From CAWCQC01 sp963819905 (GTDB taxonomy: Bacteria > Actinomycetota > Thermoleophilia > Gaiellales > Gaiellaceae), in the NCBI GenBank assembly GCA_963819905.1, contig CAWFXP010000004.1, forward strand, positions 1 through 64,000: 64,000 nucleotides of DNA. Direction: 5' to 3'. This document shows positions 46,775-54,178 of this stretch, one piece after another; position 1 is the first letter of the stretch, and every line of letters starts with the position of its first letter. The position numbers and the translations under genes were made by a program. The notes below the pieces were generated by a model. It worked only from the letters and a program-made list of their open reading frames with translations, had not been told where the DNA came from and made no database searches.

Positions 46775-49284
46775 AGGCGGTCGTCATGGCCGGGGGAGAG
46801 GGGACGCGCCTGCGGCCGCTGACCTCGAACCAGCCCAAGCCGATGGTGCCGATCGTCGGGCGGCCGTGCATGGAGCACATCGTCAACCTCCTCAAGGAGC
46901 ACGACATCGAGGACATCGTGGTGACCCTCGCGTTCATGCCCCAGGCGATCCGGACGTACTTCGGCGACGGGGAGCCCTACGGCGTGCGCATGCGCTACTC
47001 GGTCGAGGAATCGCCTGCCGGGACGGCCGGTTCGGTGCGTCTCGCCGCAGACGAGCTCGACGACACGTTCGTGGTCATCTCGGGCGACGCGCTCTGCGAC
47101 GTCGATCTCTCCGAGCTCGTCGCGGCGCATCGCCGCCACGAAGCCTCAGTGACGATCGGCTTGAAGAGCGTCGAGAACCCGCTCGAGTTCGGCATCGTCG
47201 TCTGCGACGAGGACGGCCGCATCGAGCGCTTCCTCGAGAAGCCCTCCTGGGGGCAGGTCTTCTCGGACACGATCAACACCGGGATCTACGTGCTCGAGCC
47301 GGAGGTGCTCCGGCACGTCCCCGAGGATCGCCCGTTCGACTTCTCGAAGGAGCTCTTCCCGCTCCTGCTCGAGATGGGACGACCGCTGTACGGACACGTG
47401 ATGGACGGCTACTGGCAGGACATCGGCAACCTCGACCAGTTCCGGCAGGCCAACTTCGACGCGCTCGACGAACGGATCAGGCTCGACGTGCCGGGGATCC
47501 GGCTGCGCGGCAACATCTGGCTCGGCGAGGGCGTCGAGCTCGACATCGAGCGGATCGAGGGCCCGGCCTTCGTGGGGAACTACTGCCGGATCAACTCGAC
47601 CGCGTCCGTCGGCCCCTACGCCGTGCTCGCCTCGGGCGTCACGGTTCGCGAGCACGCCTCGGTGACGCGGGCGGTGGTCGATGCCGAGACCTACGTCGGC
47701 CGGAGCGTGATGGTCGACGGCGCGACCGTCGGACGCTCGTGCGACCTGCGCGCGCACGCGCGAATCCACGAGGGAGCCGCGATCGGCGACGACTGCACGC
47801 TCGGGCAGGAGAGCGTCGTCATGCCCGGGATCCGGATCTACCCGTTCAAGGAGGTCGAGTCGGGCACGGTCGTCGATCGCAACGTGATCTGGGAATCGCG
47901 CGCCGCGTCGGCTCTCGGCGGGTCCGCCACGATGTCGGGCCTGGTCAACGTCGACCTCACGCCGGAGGTTGCTCTCAGGCTCGGGATGGCGCTCGGCACC
48001 ACGCTGAGGCGCGGGTCGCGCGTCGTCGCCAGCCGCTCCCAGCAGCCTGCGTGCAGGCTGGTGAAGCGGGCGCTCATCGCCGGCATCTCGTCGACGGGCG
48101 TCCACGTCGAGGATCTCCGCGTGGCGCCCGCCGCCGTCAACCGCCATCTGCTCAAGTCGACAGGCGTGGATGCCGGCATCCACGTGCGGCCGAGCGAGGC
48201 CGACCCCGAGGCGGTGCAGATGGAGATCTTCGAGCCTCCAGGCATCCAGGCGACGCCGTCCTTCCAGAAGGAGGTCGCGAAGCATCTCACCCGCCAGGAG
48301 TTCCGCCGCGCGTCCTACGCCGACCTCGGCGATCTCTTCTTCCCCTCCAGGGCCGCGGAAACGTACGTCGCCGACCTGCTCGCGACGCTCGACGTGGCGG
48401 CGATCCAGGCACGGGGATTCCGCATCGTCGTCGACTACACCTATTCGTCCGCCTCGCTCATCCTGCCACTCGTCCTCGGCCCGCTCGAGGTCGAGGCGAT
48501 TGCGTCGCGCTCGCACCTCGCCGGCCGACCGGTCCCGCCCGAGACGGCGCTCGCGGAGTCGCTGACGGAGGTCAAACGGCTGGTCACGGCGGTCGGCGCG
48601 GACTTCGGCGCGGTCATCGACCACGCCGGTGAGCGGATGTACCTCGTCGACGAGCAGGCCCGGGAGGTACCGCTCGAGCAGGAGCTGCTCTTGCTCGTGT
48701 CGCTCCTCAGCGCGAACGGCCACGAGGGATCGCTTGCGTTCCCGATCACGACCACGAGCCTCGTCGAGCGCATCGCCGCCGGCCGCGGGCTCGAGGTTCG
48801 CCGGACACCCGCCTCGCTCTCGGCGCTCACCCTCGCCGCGGCCCAGGAGGGCACGCTCTTCGCCGGGGCGGTCGGCGGTGGCTTCGTCTTCCCCCGCTTC
48901 CTGCCCGCCTACGACGCGGTCGCGAGCGTCGCGAACCTGCTCCAGCTGCTCGCACCGGTCGAACGACCCCTCTCCCAGCTCGTCGACGAGCTGCCGCAGT
49001 CGACGGTGGTGCACCGCCAGGTGCGGTGTCCGTGGGCGTTCAAGGGGACCGTCATGCGGGTCCTGACCGAACAGATGAAGGGGATGGAGACAGATCTCCT
49101 CGACGGGATCAAGATCTTCAGCGAGCGTGGCTGGTCGCAGGTCGTCCCCGACCCGGACGAGCCACTCGTGCACGTCTACGCCGAGGGTGACACCCCCGAG
49201 GAGGCCTCGAGGCTCGAGGCCGAGCTGCGGGGAACCGTGGAGGAGATCATCGCCGGCGAGGAGGAAGCAGCCGCTCGGGCGTGA
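46771..49284 (+). CDS. GDP-mannose pyrophosphorylase fused to a degenerate phosphomannomutase domain
   Basis: This is an 837-residue fusion. Residues 1-235 are a nucleotidyltransferase with VVMAGGEGTRLRPLT and FLEKPSWGQVFSDTINTG, most like mannose-1-phosphate guanylyltransferase. A left-handed beta-helix of hexapeptide repeats follows (about 245-370). The rest resembles phosphomannomutase/phosphoglucomutase but lacks its active-site signatures. The phosphoserine loop reads HVRPSEADP instead of ASHNP, the metal loop reads DHAGER (about 616-621) instead of DGDGDR, and the sugar loop reads GAVGGG. The pyrophosphorylase is probably active. The mutase-like domain is probably structural or regulatory (inference). 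GDP-mannose would serve the glycosyltransferases at 56-64 kb. Confidence 0.9.
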   Translation: MKAVVMAGGEGTRLRPLTSNQPKPMVPIVGRPCMEHIVNLLKEHDIEDIVVTLAFMPQAIRTYFGDGEPYGVRMRYSVEESPAGTAGSVRLAADELDDTFVVISGDALCDVDLSELVAAHRRHEASVTIGLKSVENPLEFGIVVCDEDGRIERFLEKPSWGQVFSDTINTGIYVLEPEVLRHVPEDRPFDFSKELFPLLLEMGRPLYGHVMDGYWQDIGNLDQFRQANFDALDERIRLDVPGIRLRGNIWLGEGVELDIERIEGPAFVGNYCRINSTASVGPYAVLASGVTVREHASVTRAVVDAETYVGRSVMVDGATVGRSCDLRAHARIHEGAAIGDDCTLGQESVVMPGIRIYPFKEVESGTVVDRNVIWESRAASALGGSATMSGLVNVDLTPEVALRLGMALGTTLRRGSRVVASRSQQPACRLVKRALIAGISSTGVHVEDLRVAPAAVNRHLLKSTGVDAGIHVRPSEADPEAVQMEIFEPPGIQATPSFQKEVAKHLTRQEFRRASYADLGDLFFPSRAAETYVADLLATLDVAAIQARGFRIVVDYTYSSASLILPLVLGPLEVEAIASRSHLAGRPVPPETALAESLTEVKRLVTAVGADFGAVIDHAGERMYLVDEQAREVPLEQELLLLVSLLSANGHEGSLAFPITTTSLVERIAAGRGLEVRRTPASLSALTLAAAQEGTLFAGAVGGGFVFPRFLPAYDAVASVANLLQLLAPVERPLSQLVDELPQSTVVHRQVRCPWAFKGTVMRVLTEQMKGMETDLLDGIKIFSERGWSQVVPDPDEPLVHVYAEGDTPEEASRLEAELRGTVEEIIAGEEEAAARA

Positions 49285-49299
49285 ACCCTCAAGGGGAGG

Positions 49300-49328
49300 T
49301 TGAAGGACTTCGAGCCTCATGCTTTACT
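49300..49328 (+). promoter_or_regulatory. Candidate promoter of the rsiG-like gene
   Basis: TTGAAG at 49300-49305 and TTTACT at 49323-49328 are 17 bases apart. An inverted repeat GCCTCA/TGAGGC (49314-49319 and 49329-49334) overlaps the -10 region and could be an operator. The element covers the first possible ATG (49319), which supports a later translation start. Confidence 0.4.
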
Positions 49329-49372
49329 TGAGGCAGAGCCGTCTCAATCGCCGATCGAAAGTGGGAGCTCCA

Positions 49373-49660
49373 GTGGAAGCACTTCCAGATCTCGCTACCG
49401 TTTCCGACGCCGAGCTGCGCGACCTGATCCGCTCGCTCCTGGCCGAAGAGCAGGAAATCTCGTATCGCCGCAGGATTCTCCACGGCAAGATCGACATCCT
49501 CCGTGCGGAGCTCGTCTCGCGCCTGCACAAGCAGGTGGAGGAGGGGGAGAGCCCGCTCCGGGAGGTCGACCTCGGCAAGCTGACCGAGATCCTCGCCGTG
49601 AAGGCCGCGCCGCGGATGACGAGCGAGGAGCTCGATGCGCTGGGCGAGGGAGCCGGCTGA
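49373..49660 (+). CDS. RsiG-like protein with a c-di-GMP-binding signature
   Basis: This helical protein of 95 residues resembles RsiG, the anti-sigma factor that holds WhiG when bound to c-di-GMP. The known RsiG signature E-x3-S-x2-R-x3-Q-x3-D is nearly matched as E26, S30, R33, H37, D41 within EEQEISYRRRILHGKID, with His in place of Gln. A single copy is present, which in some early-branching actinobacterial RsiG proteins works as a homodimer. I chose GTG 49373 because GGGAG lies five bases upstream and a candidate promoter covers the earlier ATG; GTG 49361 is an alternative. A WhiG partner gene is not in this window. The TTG of the FHA gene follows directly. Confidence 0.8.
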   Translation: MEALPDLATVSDAELRDLIRSLLAEEQEISYRRRILHGKIDILRAELVSRLHKQVEEGESPLREVDLGKLTEILAVKAAPRMTSEELDALGEGAG

Positions 49661-50119
49661 TTGTACGTCCACTGCCCCGAGTGCGGCTTCCAGAACCTCG
49701 AGGCGGCGCGGTTCTGCGAGAAGTGCGGAGCACCGCTGATCCCCGACGAGACGGGAGATCAGACGCTGTCCTCGCTGCTCCCGGACGACGACGAGAACGG
49801 CTCGTCGGAGGGGGAGGTGGCGGTCGAGGGGACGGCGCTGATCGTGCGCTCCGGGGCCGGCCGGCCGGGCGAGACGTACGCACTCGAGCGTGATCGCTTC
49901 ACGATCGGCCGCTCGCCGGAGGCGGACATCTTCCTCGACGACGTCACGGTCTCGCGACGGCACGCGCGCCTCCTCCGCCGGGCCGGCGGCTTCTCGATCG
50001 AAGACGAGGGATCCTTGAACGGCACGTACGTAAACCGGCGGCGAGTCGACTCGAAGATCCTCGAGGACGGTGACGAGGTGCAGATCGGCAAGTACAAGCT
50101 GACCTTCTTGGAGCGCTAG
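49661..50119 (+). CDS. Zinc ribbon-FHA domain protein (GarA-like)
   Basis: This protein of 152 residues has an N-terminal zinc ribbon (CPECG...CEKCG, residues 5-25). An acidic linker with TLSSLL, a possible phosphorylation segment, follows. The C-terminal FHA domain (about 65-150) has FTIGRSPEADIFLDD, VSRRHARL and SLNGTYVN, the phosphothreonine-binding residues. GarA in mycobacteria inhibits 2-oxoglutarate-using enzymes and is switched by phosphorylation; the analogous role here is inferred. The TTG start directly follows the preceding stop. The neighbouring MerR gene three bases on is the usual partner. Confidence 0.87.
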   Translation: MYVHCPECGFQNLEAARFCEKCGAPLIPDETGDQTLSSLLPDDDENGSSEGEVAVEGTALIVRSGAGRPGETYALERDRFTIGRSPEADIFLDDVTVSRRHARLLRRAGGFSIEDEGSLNGTYVNRRRVDSKILEDGDEVQIGKYKLTFLER

Positions 50120-50122
50120 GCA

Positions 50123-50827
50123 ATGGCCACGGTCTCCGAGGCGCGCACCGCGCGGCCGCTGACGATCGGCGCGGTGTGCCGCCGCCTGAAGGAGGAGTTC
50201 CCGGACATCTCGATCTCGAAGATCCGCTACCTCGAGGATCAGGGCCTCCTTCAGCCGCAACGCACGCACGGCGGCTATCGCCTCTTCGCCGAGGACGACG
50301 TGGAGCGGCTGCGCAAGATCCTGCGGCTCCAGCGGGACGAGTTCCTGCCCCTGCGCGTCATCAGGGAGGAGCTCACCGCGCCCGGTAAGGCTCGGCGCGA
50401 CCGGCACAAGGGAACCGGCGCGGGCCTGCGGTCGCGGCTCCGGACGCCGCTCATCGGCTTCGAGGAGCTGTGCGAACGTTCCCGGGCCAATCCCGACTTC
50501 GTACGCGAGCTGGCGGACTACCAGCTCATCGAGTCCGTCAGCGAGGGTGAGGGCACCGGCTTCCCGGAGTCGGACGTCGACGTCGTCGCGACCTGTGCTC
50601 GGCTCGGCCAGTACGGCATCGAACCGCGCGTCCTCCGGAAACTGCGGACGAACGCGGACAACGAGGCCGGCCTGCTCGAGCAGGTCGTCGCTCCGTACCT
50701 GCACGCACGCAGCCCGGAACGCCGCCAGGCAGGGCTCGACGATCTCGAGAAGCTGGCAGGGCTCTCGCTCGAGCTGTCGCAACTCCTGTTCTGGCGCTCT
50801 CTGCGCTCGCTCGTCGGGCGCCCGTGA
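50123..50827 (+). CDS. ftsR: MerR-family regulator, FtsR-like
   Basis: This protein of 234 residues has an N-terminal winged HTH: TIGAVCRRLKEEFPDISISK, then IRYLEDQGLLQPQRTHGGYR and the MerR-type FAEDDVERLRKILRLQRDE. The longer C-terminal part is alpha-helical and matches the actinobacterial FtsR type found beside garA; FtsR activates ftsZ transcription in corynebacteria. The stop overlaps the apt start (GTGA). Its target here is inferred. Confidence 0.82.
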   Translation: MATVSEARTARPLTIGAVCRRLKEEFPDISISKIRYLEDQGLLQPQRTHGGYRLFAEDDVERLRKILRLQRDEFLPLRVIREELTAPGKARRDRHKGTGAGLRSRLRTPLIGFEELCERSRANPDFVRELADYQLIESVSEGEGTGFPESDVDVVATCARLGQYGIEPRVLRKLRTNADNEAGLLEQVVAPYLHARSPERRQAGLDDLEKLAGLSLELSQLLFWRSLRSLVGRP

Positions 50828-51345
50828 CCGTCGATCTCGAGGCGAAGATCCGCGACGTCCCCGACTTCCCGCGACCCGGGATCGTCTTCAAGGACATCAT
50901 GCCGCTCCTCGCCGACCCCGCGGCCCTCTACGAGGCCGTCGAGCGGCTGGCGGCGTTCGCCGAGCCCCGGCAGCCGGACTACGTGCTCGGCGCGGAGTCG
51001 CGCGGGTTCATCCTCGGCGGCGCGCTCGCTCTACGCCTCGGCTGCGGCTTCATCGCAGCCCGCAAGCCCGGCAAGCTGCCTTGGCGCACCGTGAGCGTCG
51101 AGTATGCGCTCGAGTACGGGGTGGACAGCCTCGAGGTCCAGGAGGACGCGATCGCACCGGGTGCCCGCGTCCTCGTCCACGACGACGTCATCGCCACCGG
51201 CGGAACGGCGAAGGCGAAGGTCGAGCTCGTAGAACAGCTCGGCGGCGAGGTCGTCGGCGTCGCGTTCCTCGTCGAGCTCGGTTACCTCAACGGGCGCGAC
51301 CAGCTGCCGGGCCGCGACGTCTTCGCGGTCGTGCGTTATCGCTGA
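50824..51345 (+). CDS. apt: Adenine phosphoribosyltransferase
   Basis: This protein of 173 residues salvages adenine to AMP with PRPP. The N-terminal IRDVPDFPRPGIVFKDIMPL and the PRPP loop VLVHDDVIATGGTAKAKVEL are diagnostic. The GTG start overlaps the upstream regulator. AMP produced here feeds the ATP pool that the cyclases at 1-16 kb would consume, but no direct link is visible. Confidence 0.94.
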   Translation: MTVDLEAKIRDVPDFPRPGIVFKDIMPLLADPAALYEAVERLAAFAEPRQPDYVLGAESRGFILGGALALRLGCGFIAARKPGKLPWRTVSVEYALEYGVDSLEVQEDAIAPGARVLVHDDVIATGGTAKAKVELVEQLGGEVVGVAFLVELGYLNGRDQLPGRDVFAVVRYR

Positions 51346-51372
51346 CCGCCGCGTCCGTCACACTGAGAGCTG

Positions 51373-52005
51373 GTGTACGACGGGTTGACGGCTCGCTACA
51401 CGTTCTCCTGTCCCTCGGGGACGGAGGCCTCGGTGCGGCTGTCGGCCTTCCGGGCTCTCGAGCGGGTGCCGGGAACGGCGCGGCCGGCGGTGTTCGAGGT
51501 CAGGTTCGCGTGCCCGTGCGGCGGAGATCATCCGGGTCTCGTCACGCACGACGAGCTCGACTGGGCGCCGGTCGCCGGCTCGTCTGCCCGCTTTCTGGAC
51601 GTGATGAGCGGCCGAACCGGCTCGGCGGACGCTGAGCTCCGCGAGGAGGCAGCCCACCGGATCCGGCAAGGGCGCTGGCCCTGGGCGTTCTGGTGCGTCG
51701 CCGAGGAGTGCGCGCGGCCGGTCTTCCCCTCGGCCTTCCGCGTCCTCGCCCCCCGGGACGAACGGATGCTCGTCGCGGTCCGCTGCCCCTCGTGCGGTAC
51801 CACGTCGGTGAACGTGGTCTCGCGCGAGCACCTCGACCTGCCCTACTGCTCCGACACGGCGGTCGACGTGCTCGACCAGGTGTTCGATGCGACGGGGGAG
51901 GAGAGTCTCGACGGCCTGGCTGCCGAGCTGCGGGCGGGCCCGTTCTCGTGCACGCGGCACGAGTTGCGCGAAGGGGGAGAGCGCGGTCACTCGCGCCAGG
52001 GATGA
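51373..52005 (+). CDS. Cysteine-rich protein of unknown function
   Basis: This protein of 210 residues has several Cys pairs: FSCPSG, ACPCGGDHPG, FWCVAEECARP, VRCPSCGTTS, and single Cys in LPYCSD and FSCTRH. They suggest one or two structural zinc sites. There is no signal peptide or membrane span. I do not recognise the family. The GTG at 51373 is the likely start, 27 bases after apt. The last codons lie in the first copy of a 17-base direct repeat (51988-52026), so the 3' end may have been remodelled by duplication. Confidence 0.7.
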   Translation: MYDGLTARYTFSCPSGTEASVRLSAFRALERVPGTARPAVFEVRFACPCGGDHPGLVTHDELDWAPVAGSSARFLDVMSGRTGSADAELREEAAHRIRQGRWPWAFWCVAEECARPVFPSAFRVLAPRDERMLVAVRCPSCGTTSVNVVSREHLDLPYCSDTAVDVLDQVFDATGEESLDGLAAELRAGPFSCTRHELREGGERGHSRQG

Positions 52006-52026
52006 AGACCACTCGCGCCAGGGATG
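51988..52026. repeat. 17-base direct repeat at a gene end
   Basis: CACTCGCGCCAGGGATG occurs at 51988-52004 and again at 52010-52026, separated by AAGAC. The first copy contains most of the stop codon of the Cys-rich protein gene (TGA 52003-52005). It is a local duplication of about 22 bases. Confidence 0.85.
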
Positions 52027-52058
52027 TCAGGGGGGTCCCCGGCGACGATGACTGAGAC

Positions 52059-52274
52059 GTGACCCCTGACGGAGCCGATTCAACAATGCGGCCTCTGGGG
52101 CGCGGAACCGCGCTTCTGCTCGATCACTGCGCCCGCGTCGAGCGTCTGACGAGCGCCCGCCGGCGGAGCGCACGAGAGCGCCTCGAGGCCGAGCTCGGAT
52201 CCGATCTCGCGGAGCGGCTGCTCGGGTCGCTCTGCGGTGACGCGGAGCGCCCGGCTGCGGGCTCACCCGTGTAG
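52059..52274 (+). CDS. Small hypothetical protein
   Basis: This reading frame of 71 residues has a helical, charged middle (ARRRSARERLEAELGSDLAE) that looks protein-like. The start would be GTG 52059. No family is recognised and no strong ribosome binding site is seen. It could be a chance frame in GC-rich DNA; the small membrane gene converges with it. Confidence 0.4.
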   Translation: MTPDGADSTMRPLGRGTALLLDHCARVERLTSARRRSARERLEAELGSDLAERLLGSLCGDAERPAAGSPV

Positions 52275-52279
52275 CACGC

Positions 52280-52480
52280 TCAGAGCCTGGCCCGGCGCGG
52301 ATCGTCGCCGAAGAGGACGACGAGGAGGAAGACGACGAACGCCGACAGGGCCGAGGTGATCGCCGAGACACCCATGCCGATACCGATCGCGAGCATGAAC
52401 AGAAAGACGTAGAGGCCGAGCCCGGTTCCCCAGAGGAGGCCCGACGTCTCGCGGCCGACGGCTGGTGCGCGCAGGTGCAT
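52280..52480 (-). CDS. Small two-span membrane protein
   Basis: This protein of 66 residues has two adjacent hydrophobic spans (about 19-38 and 40-58), rich in Gly, Val and Leu. They are followed by a short charged tail GDDPRRARL. I do not recognise the family. The clear membrane pattern makes it likely to be real. The AT-rich DnaA-box-like region lies upstream of its start (52481-52807) and could hold its promoter. Confidence 0.62.
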   Translation of the reverse strand: MHLRAPAVGRETSGLLWGTGLGLYVFLFMLAIGIGMGVSAITSALSAFVVFLLVVLFGDDPRRARL

Positions 52481-52684
52481 CGGGGGGAGACTCTAGACGA
52501 TGCAGCGCTCGGAGCCCGCCACCGAGCGGCTCCACGAGACCAAAAGGGACCAAGAGTTCGCCGAGCCGGTTGCGCTTTCGTCCACTCTCCCGGCCGGCCT
52601 TCCGCTTCCGCGTACCGCTGCCCGGTAGAGCTTCGACCTACTCACGCCCCGTGCTCGGCGCAAGAGGAAACCTAGGGCATTTCC

Positions 52685-52800
52685 AGACATGATGCAAGCG
52701 GCAAAAAGCGAAAAACAACGCAAATTGCGGCCTTTCTTTTTTCCACGAATTTATCCACAGTTTATCGCGAGAACTGTGGATCATGTGGAGGAGGGAGGGG
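52685..52800. promoter_or_regulatory. AT-rich intergenic region with a DnaA-box-like inverted repeat
   Basis: This is the only clearly AT-rich stretch I noticed in the window. It contains a perfect DnaA-box match TTATCCACA at 52751-52759 and a one-mismatch inverted match at 52775-52783. Together they form a perfect 9-base inverted repeat TCCACAGTT/AACTGTGGA (52754-52762 and 52772-52780) around a 9-base spacer. Upstream runs of A and T (52701-52745) could form a weak terminator or an unwinding-prone element. The whole gap 52481-52807 holds no gene; 52481-52684 shows nothing further. Confidence 0.55.
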
Positions 52801-52807
52801 GCGGAAG

Positions 52808-54013
52808 CTAGCGTCCGGCCAGGACGCCGGTCGAGTACTCGCTCCCGGCATTCCAGAGGAGGTAGCCGCCGGTTCCGGCCCGGCGGGCCGCGTCGATCTG
52901 CTCGCGGACGTCGGCCTGGGAATATGTCCGGCCGAGCGTGAAGTCCTGAAGCCAGGGCACGAGGCGCGTGTCCCGGCCCTCGAGCTTCCGGCGGAAGTCG
53001 AGCAGGGCGAAGCTCACGGTTCGTCCCGGGGTGGCCGAGGGGTCGGGGATGTCGTATTCCCCGGACCCGAAGTGGGAGGGGTACACCATCGGGTAGATGG
53101 CGTCGAGGTGCTCGGCGAGGAGGCGCGGACGCTGCCCGATGCCGAGGTCACGGGTCGCGGCAAGGCCGAAGAGGGCTGCCGACACCTCGACGCCGAGCGG
53201 CTTCAGACGGTTCGTCGCGTACTCCACGAAGCTCGCGATGGTCTGCCAGCGGGGCTCCGACCTGCGACCGGCGTAGACCGCCCCGTCCACGTCGCCGTCG
53301 CTCGGGAAGCGGACGTAGTCGAACATGATCTCGTCGAAGCCCGCCCGGGCGGCGGCAACCGCGATGTCGACGTTGTACTTCCAGACGCGCTGGTCGTAGG
53401 GGTTCGTCCAGCCGAGGCCGCCGCTGTTGCGCCAGACGGAGCCGTCGCGCGTCCGGATGGCCAGGCCGGGGCGTGCCTCCGACAGCCGTGGATCCTCGAA
53501 GACGACCACCCGTCCGATCAGGTAGATGCCGGCGGCAGCCGCACGCTTCGCCACGGCCGCAGGGTCGTAGTAGCGTTGCGCGGCCCTGACGGCGCCGGCG
53601 AGAGGAACCGCGCGGGAGCGGAAGGCAACCTCGCCGTTCTCGTCCTTGATGTCGAGCTGCAGGGTGTTGAGGCCGTTCCTGCGGAGCTTCAGATACTCGC
53701 CGAGCTTGCCGGGGACGGAGGCGAGCGCAGCGGTCAGGTGGACGCCGCGGACCTCCTTCGGCGGCCCGGCGGGCTTCGCCGAGGGCGCCTGCTCGGTCTC
53801 GGCGACCGTCGTCGCTCCCGCCTGTGACTCGGCGCCGGAGCCGCCCCCGGTGAAGAGCTTCGCGTTCAGCGCGAGCGCGACGACCGCGCCCACGAGGACG
53901 GCGAGGATCGCGAGGGAGCGGATCTGGCGCCGCCGGCGGGCGCGCCTTCGGCGCTCTCGGAAGCGGTCGCTCGGATCGATCCGTCCCGGGAAGACTGGCG
54001 GATCGTTGAACAC
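52808..54013 (-). CDS. DUF4015 putative glycosyl hydrolase, membrane-anchored
   Basis: This protein of 401 residues begins with a basic N-terminus, then one membrane span (about 33-52) and a Pro/Ala linker. The rest is a TIM-barrel-like DUF4015 domain. Typical phrases are VRGVHLTAALASVPGKLGEY, FDEIMFDYVRFPSDG with acidic residues at the expected active site, and AIYPMVYPSHFG. DUF4015 is predicted to be a glycoside hydrolase but its substrate is not established. It starts the polysaccharide region and may trim or process surface glycan (inference). Confidence 0.87.
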   Translation of the reverse strand: MFNDPPVFPGRIDPSDRFRERRRRARRRRQIRSLAILAVLVGAVVALALNAKLFTGGGSGAESQAGATTVAETEQAPSAKPAGPPKEVRGVHLTAALASVPGKLGEYLKLRRNGLNTLQLDIKDENGEVAFRSRAVPLAGAVRAAQRYYDPAAVAKRAAAAGIYLIGRVVVFEDPRLSEARPGLAIRTRDGSVWRNSGGLGWTNPYDQRVWKYNVDIAVAAARAGFDEIMFDYVRFPSDGDVDGAVYAGRRSEPRWQTIASFVEYATNRLKPLGVEVSAALFGLAATRDLGIGQRPRLLAEHLDAIYPMVYPSHFGSGEYDIPDPSATPGRTVSFALLDFRRKLEGRDTRLVPWLQDFTLGRTYSQADVREQIDAARRAGTGGYLLWNAGSEYSTGVLAGR

Positions 54014-54178
54014 GAGAACCTGGAACGCTACGCGGGCGGCCCCTCATTCGCAAGGTGCTGTGGAAAACCTCCGGTTGTGGAAAAATCGCACGCAGGGCAG
54101 GGAGGTGGCCTCGCCGGCACCGGTTCGAGGCCGGGTTGACATAACGCGCCTTATCGTGCGTCGTTCTGTCGGCGGGCG

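Noticed and set aside
52685..52800. A complete chromosomal origin
   Set aside because: Only one perfect DnaA box and one near-match are present, and no dnaA, dnaN, rpmH or other origin-linked gene is adjacent.
54134..54160. TTGACA-based promoter on the plus strand after the DUF4015 gene
   Set aside because: The expected -10 position reads CGTCGT-like sequence, and no plus-strand gene follows; the next gene there is on the minus strand.
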